Below the pieces are notes generated by a model. The model ran no database searches. It was given only the letters and a program-made list of their open reading frames with translations, and was not told where the DNA came from. The position numbers and the translations under genes are program-made. From NCBI RefSeq assembly GCF_006546625.1, contig NZ_VIAR01000002.1:124001-188000 (forward strand): a stretch of DNA of 64,000 bases, written 5' to 3'. Numbering within the stretch: the first letter of the stretch is position 1; the number at the start of each line of letters is the position of its first letter. This document shows, piece after piece, positions 28,440 through 36,732 of this stretch. The DNA is from Haloflavibacter putidus (GTDB lineage: Bacteria > Bacteroidota > Bacteroidia > Flavobacteriales > Flavobacteriaceae).

Positions 28440-29684
28440 CTACAGAAAGTTGTATCCTAAAGTAAGAGATACTTCTCTTAATTTGGCGGTGTAGTTATAG
28501 TTAGAAATTAGCGCGCGTGCAGGAACATAATTTAATTCTACAGAAAACTTTCTATTATAATTGTAGCCTGCACCAAAACTAATGCTATTGGTAGATTCGT
28601 AGAAAGTATAGTCTCTAGATCTTTCAAAAGCAAAGCTAGAACTTGGAACAAAAAATTGCTGATAGTATCTTGCATTAATAAAAATACTTGATTCTTCATT
28701 CAAGAAGAAGTAATAGCGTATGCCTGCTTGCGCGCCAAAACTGTTATACTCTACATTTACATTTTCGTTATTGGTAAAATAATCACTATCTAAAGTATTT
28801 TTTACAAACGTTTGTGACTTATAATGAGTATATAAGGGTTCTAGAATTAAGCTCCATTTATTATTATTAAAAGGTAAAGTATATTCTAATTCTACACCTA
28901 TTTTATAACCTAATTCATAATCTAAACTAGCACTTCGATCAACACCTATAGATTGTAAAAAAGTAAAATCTACTGTAGAATATGTTACACCAGGTCTTAT
29001 AGACAAAGCAAAAGCATCTTTTTTATGATTATCTTTATCGTAATAGGTCGTATAATTTTCATCTTTACACGAGTTATAATCCTCAAATATTTTTTTTAAG
29101 TTTCTTTCTTTATAATCCAATCCGGTCACCTTTCTAGTGGTAATGGTTTCGCAATCTAAACTATTTAAAATTTGCTGTTTATAATATTCATTAACAGCCA
29201 ATTTGGGTGTATTGCCATTTTTACTCACCATATATTCTTTAAAAACTAATTGTTGAGGGGTTCCAGATCCTTTGCTGTAAAAATATTTATTATTGGTTTT
29301 ACTAGAACTATATACGTATAGCTTAGCATTACCATCTGTCAACTTTTCTAAATAAATTGTTTTTTCTTTAAAAAGGGGATTTCTTTCAAAATCTAAATCT
29401 TTTAATTTAGTGGCCGATGTGTCCAGCTTTACCGTAAATCTTTCATATTCCTTAAAATTATCAAATGCAAACAACTTTGCATCGTCAATAGCTATAATTT
29501 TTGTTGACGAACTTGGGGTTTCCCTATACTCAAAAGTAGTTGGTGTATATTTCCAATCTTCATATTTTATATATCCGTCTACTTTGTTTCCAAAATCATT
29601 AATATAAAAACCTTTTTTGTACTCTGTCTGGGCATAAAGTCCATAACCAAATGTTAGGAACATTACTAATAGAATGTTTTTCAT
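28440..29684 (-). CDS. Exported outer-membrane barrel protein of unknown function
   Basis: A 414-residue protein with a signal peptide (ending in YAQTE). Residues about 20-220 are a polar soluble module (FYINDFGNKVDGYIKYEDW, LKKIFEDYNSC). The rest is a barrel of alternating strands (ALSIRPGVTYSTVDF, FGAQAGIRYYF) with a terminal RALISN...TLGYNFL. Phe at the penultimate region and Leu at the end resemble outer-membrane signals. This general layout is common in Bacteroidota but I know no function. An in-frame upstream pair of cysteines (CETIT, NSCKD) is noticeable. Confidence 0.6.
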   Translation of the reverse strand: MKNILLVMFLTFGYGLYAQTEYKKGFYINDFGNKVDGYIKYEDWKYTPTTFEYRETPSSSTKIIAIDDAKLFAFDNFKEYERFTVKLDTSATKLKDLDFERNPLFKEKTIYLEKLTDGNAKLYVYSSSKTNNKYFYSKGSGTPQQLVFKEYMVSKNGNTPKLAVNEYYKQQILNSLDCETITTRKVTGLDYKERNLKKIFEDYNSCKDENYTTYYDKDNHKKDAFALSIRPGVTYSTVDFTFLQSIGVDRSASLDYELGYKIGVELEYTLPFNNNKWSLILEPLYTHYKSQTFVKNTLDSDYFTNNENVNVEYNSFGAQAGIRYYFFLNEESSIFINARYYQQFFVPSSSFAFERSRDYTFYESTNSISFGAGYNYNRKFSVELNYVPARALISNYNYTAKLREVSLTLGYNFL

Positions 29685-30025
29685 AGTATAAAGTTAGATT
29701 AAAAGCCACAATATTAACAATTTTTTTAAATTACTACCTACTATATATACCCAAATATTAAACCAATAGAAACTTTTTTTGAAAATAAAAAACCGCTAAC
29801 TTGAGAGTATAAACCTGTAGAAAAATTCAAATTTCTGTATTGGTTTGGAAACGAAAATATTGCCTGCTATTTAGAAAAAAAGTTGCGTTATAGAAAAAAG
29901 TTTTAAAACAAAACCAAGTATCTTCTTTTACTTTTTTGTTGAAACAAGAATATATTTATCTACTTTACGGAAATTATAGCGGTGAAAGACATAGGGTTAT
30001 CAACCTGAAGAATAATTTTGAAACT
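29685..30025. other. 341-bp AT-rich intergenic region
   Basis: No credible coding region. One CTTTACGGAA copy is at 29963-29972. A low-complexity TTC/TTT-rich run just to the right belongs to the basic/acidic tail of the next gene. Any further structure is not supported. Confidence 0.5.
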
Positions 30026-30979
30026 TTACTCTGGTTGTGCCTCAATCTCTATCTCTTTTTCTTTTTCTTCCTCTTCTTTCTTTTTGTCGTTGCGATTTTT
30101 TATAATTATTTCATCTTCAGAATGCATATCTAATCTATACGAAACCCCCATTGCAACTTTCCAGCGAGAAGGCGTGTCTTTAAAATTGATTAATCCGGAG
30201 AGATCAAACTGTAAGTTTTTTGTAAGTAGAAAAGCGCCTCCCAATCTGGCAATGTTATCTGCATAAAAATCGCTTTTAATCGCTTGGTATTCGCCAAAAA
30301 CAGAATAACGACTGTTTATAGAATGGGTAAGGGTGAAAATCCCTGCATACGAAGGAAAGTCTGAGGTTGGCATATCTGCTATAAGATTCGTTACAAAAAC
30401 CCATCGGCCCCAATTGTGTTGGGTTATAGCCGCAAATTTTGGAGACATAGCGTCTTGTCCCGGTGGCAGGTAAGGATTGTCGTCACTAAGCACATTTAAA
30501 CCAGCGTAAACAGCAACAGCCGGAATTAAATCGCGCCATTTAAATTTAGTGTTATTGGCTTTCCAGCTATAAAGATTGGCTTTAGGATCTGATAGGTGTT
30601 TAAAAGGGTCAAATGCTAAATATTTTACTCCTATAGTATTACTTTCAAAATTGGCATAAGAATTTTTTTCTATAAGTCCGCCAACCGGCATAGAAACTTC
30701 TGAGTTTAAATAGGTACCTCGAATACTAATTTCTAATTGTTCTAAAAATATTCCGTAACGCAACGCATAATCTACACCAAATTGATTGGTTTCTGTATTG
30801 AGTAAATTGTGCTCATCGCTACCAAATTTTCCGCCGGCTTCCAGCTGTAAAACCTGCGTACCAACTGCAAACGCACCTTGTGATTCTCCTGGTCTATCAG
30901 AGTTTATAGTTTCTGTATATTGAGCAAATAGGGGCGAGAAGCTAAAAAATAAAACAAGTAAAAATAGTGGTTTACGCAT
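30026..30979 (-). CDS. Transporter-like outer-membrane protein (phenol-degradation MetA-type family)
   Basis: A 317-residue exported protein. A signal peptide (MRKPLFLLVLFF... ending LFAQ) is followed by NSDRPGESQGAFAVGTQVLQLEAGG, the opening motif of a large family of beta-barrel transporters in Bacteroidota. Repeated strands follow (GVDYALRYGIFLEQ, FVTNLIADMPTSDF, SRYSVFGEYQAI). The C-terminus is a long lysine/glutamate tail (KNRNDKKKEEEEKEKE), which is unusual for a barrel and may be cytoplasm-exposed or a post-barrel linker. The start at MRKPLF is chosen because the -7 promoter element overlaps the upstream codons. Confidence 0.65.
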   Translation of the reverse strand: MRKPLFLLVLFFSFSPLFAQYTETINSDRPGESQGAFAVGTQVLQLEAGGKFGSDEHNLLNTETNQFGVDYALRYGIFLEQLEISIRGTYLNSEVSMPVGGLIEKNSYANFESNTIGVKYLAFDPFKHLSDPKANLYSWKANNTKFKWRDLIPAVAVYAGLNVLSDDNPYLPPGQDAMSPKFAAITQHNWGRWVFVTNLIADMPTSDFPSYAGIFTLTHSINSRYSVFGEYQAIKSDFYADNIARLGGAFLLTKNLQFDLSGLINFKDTPSRWKVAMGVSYRLDMHSEDEIIIKNRNDKKKEEEEKEKEIEIEAQPE

Positions 30980-31000
30980 CGTCAATTTAGTTTTAAGCAT

Positions 31001-31008
31001 CAAATATA
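31001..31008 (-). promoter_or_regulatory. -7 element (TATATTTG) that fixes the start of the transporter gene
   Basis: On the minus strand the sequence is TATATTTG, a full TAnnTTTG match overlapping an in-frame TTG and next to an ATG. Transcription would begin downstream, so the start at 30979 is used. Confidence 0.55.
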
Positions 31009-31064
31009 GATAGATTTTTACGATTTTTTATGACTAAAAAAGGCTTTTTAATGGTTTATATTAA

Positions 31065-31072
31065 TAATTTTG
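31065..31072 (+). promoter_or_regulatory. -7 element (TAATTTTG) of the DUF4834-YfhO operon
   Basis: TAATTTTG lies 15 bp before the start codon at 31088, giving a short leader. It is the likely promoter for the four rightward genes to 36590. Confidence 0.5.
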
Positions 31073-31087
31073 CGGAAAAAGTAAAGT

Positions 31088-31369
31088 ATGTACGAAGCAT
31101 CATTTACGGGCGTAATAAAGACTATTCTAATAATTCTTTTGGTTTATTTTGGGGTTAAACTTTTTTTTAAATGGTTTGGACCTTCCATATTAAAATATAT
31201 AATGAATAAAGTTGGAAGCAATATCGAAAAAAAGTTTCGGGAGCAACAGGGCTTTAATAACCAAAACCATAAAAGCGAGGAAGAAACGCTTTCCCAAAAA
31301 AAAACTACTAAGAAAACAAAATCCAATAAAGACGTTGGAGAGTACATAGAATACGAAGAAATTGATTAA
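31088..31369 (+). CDS. DUF4834-like small membrane protein
   Basis: A 93-residue protein with one transmembrane helix (TGVIKTILIILLVYFGVKLFFKW) and a polar, lysine-rich tail that ends in acidic residues (GEYIEYEEID). The head-helix-tail layout is that of the Flavobacteriaceae family usually called DUF4834. It is 24 nt upstream of the YfhO-like gene in the same orientation, so the two are likely cotranscribed. Function unknown. Confidence 0.6.
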   Translation: MYEASFTGVIKTILIILLVYFGVKLFFKWFGPSILKYIMNKVGSNIEKKFREQQGFNNQNHKSEEETLSQKKTTKKTKSNKDVGEYIEYEEID

Positions 31370-31393
31370 TTTACCAACCTCTATCTTAAACTA

Positions 31394-33826
31394 ATGTCCA
31401 TGACGTTTAATTGGAAAAAGTTTCTACGCCATTTTTTTGTTTTAATTGGTTTTATTGCCGTTTCGCTTATTTACTTTTACCCGGTATTACAGGGTAAAGT
31501 TATTTACCAAAGTGATATTGCTCAATACCAGGGAATGGCAAAACAACAAAAAGATTTTATTGCCAACGAGAACGAGCAACCTTATTGGACAGATGCCGCT
31601 TTTGGCGGAATGCCAACTTACCAATTAGGTGCAAACTATCCATACAATTATATTAAAGAAATAGACCGCAGCCTTCGTTTTTTGCCACGGCCGGCAGACT
31701 ATCTTTTCTTATATTTTATAGGGTTTTACATTTTACTATGTTGTCTAAAAATAGATTATAGGTTAGCGGCCGTTGGCGCTTTAGCCTTTGGTTTTTCTAC
31801 CTATTTAATAGTTATTCTTGGTGTTGGGCACAACGCAAAAGCTCATGCCATTGCTTATATGCCACTGGTTCTGGCAGGTATTATTACCACTTTTAGGAAA
31901 AAATATATTACCGGCGGTTTACTCTTAACTTTTGCGATGGCTTTAGAAGTAAATGCCAATCACCCGCAAATGACCTATTATCTTTTGCTTTTGGTTATTG
32001 TTTTGGGCATAGCTTATTTTATAGATTATTTCAGAAAAAAGCAATTAAAAACCTTTTTTACCGCTTTGGGCGTTATGGTAATTACGGTTGTAATTGCGGT
32101 AGGAACAAACGCTACCGGCTTGCTGGCCACAAAAGAATATTCAGAATTTAGTACACGCGGACAAACCGGTTTAACTATTAACAAAGATGGTTCTGTTAAA
32201 AAAGAACAAGGTTTAGATTACGATTATATTACAGAATACAGTTATGGCTGGTTAGAAAGTTTTAATCTTTTTATTCCCAGATTTATGGGTGGTGCCAGTA
32301 CAGAAACATTAGATTCTGACTCAGAAACCTATAAAGCTTTGCGGCAAATAGGGGCATCGCCTGCGCAAGCAGACAATTTTATTAAAAATGCTCCTACCTA
32401 CTGGGGAGATCAAACCTTTGTAGGCGCGCCGGCTTATATTGGAGCAGGTGTTATTTTCTTAGCTGTTTTAGCACTTTTTTTGGTAAGAGGCAGAAAAAAA
32501 TGGTGGTTGGTAGGCGGCTCAGTTTTGGCCTTGTTACTTTCTTTTGGCGATAATTTCTCGGTTTTAACCAAGTTTTTTATAGATAATGTACCGTTGTACA
32601 ATAAGTTTAGAGCAGTTTCTTCCATACAGGTAATAATAGAACTTTGTTTGCCAATTTTAGCAATAATTGGTTTATCTAAAATCTATAAGCCCGATGTAGA
32701 AAATTCAGAAAAGTTAGAAGCTTTAAAATGGAGTACAGTAATTACCGGCGGTTTGGCATTGTTGTTTTTATTATTAAAATCTATGCTGTTTGATTTTTCT
32801 TCGACTTCAGACAGAATGTATATCGAACAATTAGGACCGGATTTTGTTAGCGCTCTAAAAGCTGACCGTGCTGCAATCTTTACGGAAGATACAATTAGAA
32901 GTTTAATTATTGTTTTGGTGGCAGCAGGATTTATATGGTTTTACCTTAAAGGGAAATTATCTAAAGGAGTTAGCATTGTTGCGCTTGGGTTGTTGTTAAT
33001 GGTAGATCTTATTAATGTAGATAAACGCTATGTAAATAACGAAGATTTTGTGAGTAAAAAAGCTATGGAACAGCCTTTTCAGGCAACCGGAGCAGACAAA
33101 GAAATTTTACAAGACAAAGGACATTTTAGAGTTTTAGATCTAAGCGGAAGTCCGTTAAATTCTGCCCGAGCCTCTTTTTTCCATAATTCGGTTGGGGGAT
33201 ATCACGCTGCCAAACCAGGCAAAATGCAAGAACTTTTTGATTTTCATATTTACGAAGGAAATCAAGAAGTATTAAACATGCTCAATACCAAATACACTAT
33301 TATTTCCAATCAAGGGCAAACTATGGCGCAATTAAACCCAAATGCTAATGGCAATGCTTGGTTTGTAAATAAAGTTGTACCGGTAAAAAATGCCAATCAG
33401 GAAATTTTGAGTTTAGATACACTTCAAACAAAGCAAACTGCGGTAGTTAATGAGAAGTTTTTAGAATATATTTCAAAACAAAATTTTAATCCTTCGCCAA
33501 AAGACAGTATTACATTGCAGTCGTACCAACCTAATGAGTTAGTTTACACCTATAATATAGATTCTCCTCAATTGGCGATTTTTTCAGAAATTTATTATCC
33601 ACACGGGTGGAAAGCTTTTGTAGACGGAAAACCTATAGAGCATTTTAGAGCAGATTATGTTTTACGTGCTGCGGTTTTACCGGCAGGAACGCACGAATTG
33701 GTTTTTAAATTTGATCCTGAAGTTGTTAAAACCGGTAGCACGATTACTATAATTAGCGGCGTAGTTTTATTGCTGGTATTAATTGGCGGCATTTGGTTTT
33801 TGTACAAAGAAAATAAACCGTCTTAA
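31394..33826 (+). CDS. YfhO-family multi-spanning membrane protein
   Basis: A 810-residue protein with about a dozen hydrophobic segments and a large extracytoplasmic region, the layout of YfhO/GT-C-like integral membrane proteins. N-terminal landmarks are FLRHFFVLIGFIAVSLIYFYP, QSDIAQYQGMAKQQ and TDAAFGGMPTYQLG; the DIAQYQG segment resembles the acidic loop of GT-C enzymes. The C-terminal domain (KTKQTAVVNEKF, PHGWKAFVDGKPIEHFRADYVLRAAVLPAGTHELVF) is a beta sandwich. Family members are implicated in transferring sugars onto envelope glycans, and the next genes are a glycosyltransferase and a flippase. Enzyme activity here is inference. Confidence 0.75.
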   Translation: MSMTFNWKKFLRHFFVLIGFIAVSLIYFYPVLQGKVIYQSDIAQYQGMAKQQKDFIANENEQPYWTDAAFGGMPTYQLGANYPYNYIKEIDRSLRFLPRPADYLFLYFIGFYILLCCLKIDYRLAAVGALAFGFSTYLIVILGVGHNAKAHAIAYMPLVLAGIITTFRKKYITGGLLLTFAMALEVNANHPQMTYYLLLLVIVLGIAYFIDYFRKKQLKTFFTALGVMVITVVIAVGTNATGLLATKEYSEFSTRGQTGLTINKDGSVKKEQGLDYDYITEYSYGWLESFNLFIPRFMGGASTETLDSDSETYKALRQIGASPAQADNFIKNAPTYWGDQTFVGAPAYIGAGVIFLAVLALFLVRGRKKWWLVGGSVLALLLSFGDNFSVLTKFFIDNVPLYNKFRAVSSIQVIIELCLPILAIIGLSKIYKPDVENSEKLEALKWSTVITGGLALLFLLLKSMLFDFSSTSDRMYIEQLGPDFVSALKADRAAIFTEDTIRSLIIVLVAAGFIWFYLKGKLSKGVSIVALGLLLMVDLINVDKRYVNNEDFVSKKAMEQPFQATGADKEILQDKGHFRVLDLSGSPLNSARASFFHNSVGGYHAAKPGKMQELFDFHIYEGNQEVLNMLNTKYTIISNQGQTMAQLNPNANGNAWFVNKVVPVKNANQEILSLDTLQTKQTAVVNEKFLEYISKQNFNPSPKDSITLQSYQPNELVYTYNIDSPQLAIFSEIYYPHGWKAFVDGKPIEHFRADYVLRAAVLPAGTHELVFKFDPEVVKTGSTITIISGVVLLLVLIGGIWFLYKENKPS

Positions 33827-33835
33827 TTTTTATAA

Positions 33836-35122
33836 ATGAAGAAAGTTTTAATCGTTGCTTATTATTGGCCACCGGCCGGCGGTCCCGGCGTGCAACGTTG
33901 GTTAAACTTTGTAAAATACTTGCCGGAGTTTGGGATAGAACCTATAGTTTACGTTCCTGAAAATCCAAGTTATCCCATTATAGATAAAAGCTTGGAAAAA
34001 GAAATTCTGCCACAGCTAAAAATTATCAAAAAACCTATTTTAGAGCCTTACAAATTGGCTTCTTTATTCGCTAAAAAAGAAACCAAAGAAATAAGCGCAG
34101 GTTTAATAAAAACCAAAGAAAAAACCAGTGTTCTACAAGAAGTTTTACTTGCCATAAGAGGAAATTTATTTATTCCCGATGCCCGGAAATTCTGGGTAAA
34201 ACCATCAGTTAGCTTTTTAAAAACGTATCTGCAAGAAAACGAAATTAAAACCATAATTACCACCGGTCCGCCGCATAGTTTACATTTAATTGGTTTAAAA
34301 CTTCAGCAAGCGCTAAACATTACTTGGATTGCAGATTTTCGGGACCCGTGGACGAGTATTGGTTATCATAAAAAATTAAAACTTTCAAAAACTTCCGCAA
34401 AGAAACATCGCGAGCTCGAGAAAGAAGTTTTGCAAAACGCATCACATATAATAACCACCAGTTTTAGTACTAAAAAAGAATTTGAACAACTAACGCCAAA
34501 ATCCGTTAGCGTTATTACCAATGGTTACGAAACCTATAAAAAGCCAGTAGTAAAACCAGATAATTATTTTACAGTGGCGCATATTGGTTCTTTACTTTCA
34601 GAAAGAAATCCAAAAATGCTGTGGCAAGCGCTTTCAGAGTTAACACGGGAAAACAAAGCTTTTAAAGAAGCATTTCGTTTGCTTTTGGTAGGGAAAGTAA
34701 GTACAGTAGTAGAGCAAATGCTAAGAAAGTTTGAATTGGGAAGTTATCTGGATAAAAAGGGTTATGTGACGCACGAAGAAGCCATAAAATTTCAGTACGA
34801 ATCTAATTTGTTGCTATTGATAGAAATAGATAAACCCGAAACCCAGGCAATAATACCCGGTAAGTTATTTGAATATCTTTATACCAAAAAACCTATCTTG
34901 GCAATTGGTCCTGAAAATTGGGATGTACAAATAATTTTAACGCAAGTAGGAGCAGGGCAAAGTTTTTTATACAATCAAAAAAATGCCATAAAAAAAGATA
35001 TCTTAAAAGTTTTTGAAGCTTATCAAGAAAATAAATCCCAATTGCAATTACACGATTTGGAAGAATTTTCTCGTAAAAACCTCACAAAAAAACTGAGCAA
35101 ATTAATAGAATCTGCCGTATAA
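33836..35122 (+). CDS. Family 4-type glycosyltransferase
   Basis: A 428-residue GT-B enzyme. It opens with VLIVAYYWPPAGGPGVQRWLNFVKYL, a common opening of GT4-type enzymes, followed by TTGPPHSLHLIGL. The C-terminal half contains HIGSLLSERNP, LLLVGKV, YLDKKGYVTHEEA and PGKLFEYLYTKKPILAIGP, which form the nucleotide-sugar site with the E of KLFEYL. Sugar donor and acceptor are not predictable. It sits 9 nt after YfhO and 4 nt before the flippase, which points to a shared envelope-glycan pathway. Confidence 0.8.
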   Translation: MKKVLIVAYYWPPAGGPGVQRWLNFVKYLPEFGIEPIVYVPENPSYPIIDKSLEKEILPQLKIIKKPILEPYKLASLFAKKETKEISAGLIKTKEKTSVLQEVLLAIRGNLFIPDARKFWVKPSVSFLKTYLQENEIKTIITTGPPHSLHLIGLKLQQALNITWIADFRDPWTSIGYHKKLKLSKTSAKKHRELEKEVLQNASHIITTSFSTKKEFEQLTPKSVSVITNGYETYKKPVVKPDNYFTVAHIGSLLSERNPKMLWQALSELTRENKAFKEAFRLLLVGKVSTVVEQMLRKFELGSYLDKKGYVTHEEAIKFQYESNLLLLIEIDKPETQAIIPGKLFEYLYTKKPILAIGPENWDVQIILTQVGAGQSFLYNQKNAIKKDILKVFEAYQENKSQLQLHDLEEFSRKNLTKKLSKLIESAV

Positions 35123-35126
35123 TTTT

Positions 35127-36590
35127 ATGGGAATAATTGTAGACCAATCGTTTAAAAATTTAATTACTACCTATTTTGGTTTTGCAATAGGAGCAATAAA
35201 TGTTCTGTTGCTCTATCCCAATTTTTTTACGCCTAAACATTATGGTTTAATTACTTTTTTGTTATCTGCAAGCACTTTGCTTTGGCCTATAATGTCTTTT
35301 GGCGTAAACCACACATTAATAAAATTTTACAGTGGGTATACTAAACAAATAGATAAGCAGGGTTTATTAAGTTTAGCTATGTTTTTACCTTTGGGCGTTG
35401 GTTTAATTTTGGGGTTATTCGGTTTGTTTTGTAACCAAGCTATTTTAGGTTATTTTACTAAAAACCCTATTGTGCAACCCTATGTTTGGCTCATTTTTGT
35501 AATTGCTATTTTTAGCGCTTATTTTGAAGTTTTTTATGCTTGGGCCAAATTAAAATACAAAAGTGTTTTTGGTAATTTTATGCGCGAGGTTTTTCATAGA
35601 GTTTGCGTAAGTATTTTGCTGGTTCTGGTTTATTTGGAAATTATAGGGATAGAAAGCTTTGTTTATTTGCTTACCGGTGTTTATTTTATAAGGGCGTTAA
35701 TTATAAAAATTTATGCCTTTAGCCTTGTTAAACCTAGTTTGAAATTCCGGTTTCCGCATAATAAAATAGAAGTTTTTAAATATAGCTTTTTAATTTTTAT
35801 TGTTGGTTCTATAGCCATTGCTTTACTAGATTTAGACAAAGTTATGATAGAACATTATTTGCCAATAGAACAAGTTTCTATTTATGGTATTGCCGTATAT
35901 GTTGCAACGGTTATTGCCGTTCCCGCAAGGGCAATGAATCAAATTTCGCATCCAATTACGGCCAATTTATTAAACAATAAAAATTTTGAAGAATTGCGTA
36001 CGCTATACACAAAAAGCTCTGTAAGTCTTTTGATAGTTAGCGGACTTATATTTGTGATTATTGTTACCAATATTAATCAAGTATACGCACTAATGCCCGA
36101 AATTTATCAAGTAGAGATTGGTATTATTTTGCTTTTGGCGCTTATCAAACTTTCTGATAATATGTTGGGTAATGCCAACAGTATTTTATTTAATTCTAAC
36201 TATTACAAACTTATCTTGTTACTTTCTGTGGGGCTTATAGTTTTTGCTTTTTTAACCAATTTATGGTTAATACCAAAATGGGGCTTGGTAGGAGCAGCTG
36301 TAGCAAGTTTTATAACCTTTATTGCTTACAACATCACAAAACTACTGGTGGTCTTACAAAAATTTAAAATGCATCCGTTTTCTAAAAACACAGCTTTTAT
36401 TCTGCTTTTTATTGCATTATTTACCGCGGGTTTTTATTATATAGATTTTAATATTAATCCCGTAATTAATATTTTATTAAAGTCTGGTTTTATTAGTGTG
36501 TTGTATGTTTTTCTGGCATATAAATTAAACTTTTCAGAAGATATTAATTTGTTGATAAAAAAGTTTTTACGGAAGGTTTTTGCCAAATAG
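35127..36590 (+). CDS. Wzx-like oligosaccharide flippase
   Basis: A 487-residue inner-membrane protein with about 14 hydrophobic segments and no signal peptide, typical of the MOP superfamily polysaccharide flippases (MATE/Wzx type). The N-terminal part reads SFKNLITTYFGFAIGAINVLLLYPNFFTPKHYGLI. It begins 4 nt after the glycosyltransferase stop and closes the operon before a terminator. It probably moves a lipid-linked glycan to the periplasmic face. A CTTTACGGAA-like core (TTTACGGAA) is at 36566-36574 within the coding region, read L-R-K. Confidence 0.8.
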   Translation: MGIIVDQSFKNLITTYFGFAIGAINVLLLYPNFFTPKHYGLITFLLSASTLLWPIMSFGVNHTLIKFYSGYTKQIDKQGLLSLAMFLPLGVGLILGLFGLFCNQAILGYFTKNPIVQPYVWLIFVIAIFSAYFEVFYAWAKLKYKSVFGNFMREVFHRVCVSILLVLVYLEIIGIESFVYLLTGVYFIRALIIKIYAFSLVKPSLKFRFPHNKIEVFKYSFLIFIVGSIAIALLDLDKVMIEHYLPIEQVSIYGIAVYVATVIAVPARAMNQISHPITANLLNNKNFEELRTLYTKSSVSLLIVSGLIFVIIVTNINQVYALMPEIYQVEIGIILLLALIKLSDNMLGNANSILFNSNYYKLILLLSVGLIVFAFLTNLWLIPKWGLVGAAVASFITFIAYNITKLLVVLQKFKMHPFSKNTAFILLFIALFTAGFYYIDFNINPVINILLKSGFISVLYVFLAYKLNFSEDINLLIKKFLRKVFAK

Positions 36591-36616
36591 AATTGATTTC
36601 TGTGCAATAACAAAAA

Positions 36617-36650
36617 AGAAAAGCCCTAACAGTATCTGTCAAGGCTTTTT
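36617..36650 (+). terminator. Terminator at the end of the YfhO/glycan operon
   Basis: AAAAGCC...ACAG pairs imperfectly with CTGT...GGCTTTTT around a 3-nt loop, then a T-run. On the minus strand it would have an A-rich rather than T-rich end beyond it. Confidence 0.7.
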
Positions 36651-36732
36651 CTAACTAACCAACCAAAAAATTTATTATCATGATTGCAAAGCAATGTGAC
36701 AATCTATTAATATTTAAGCAAACTCTGTGCCA

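Noticed and set aside
29936-30133. Phe/Leu-rich open frame near 30000
   Set aside because: It is the complement of the Lys/Glu-rich tail of the transporter gene, hence low complexity.
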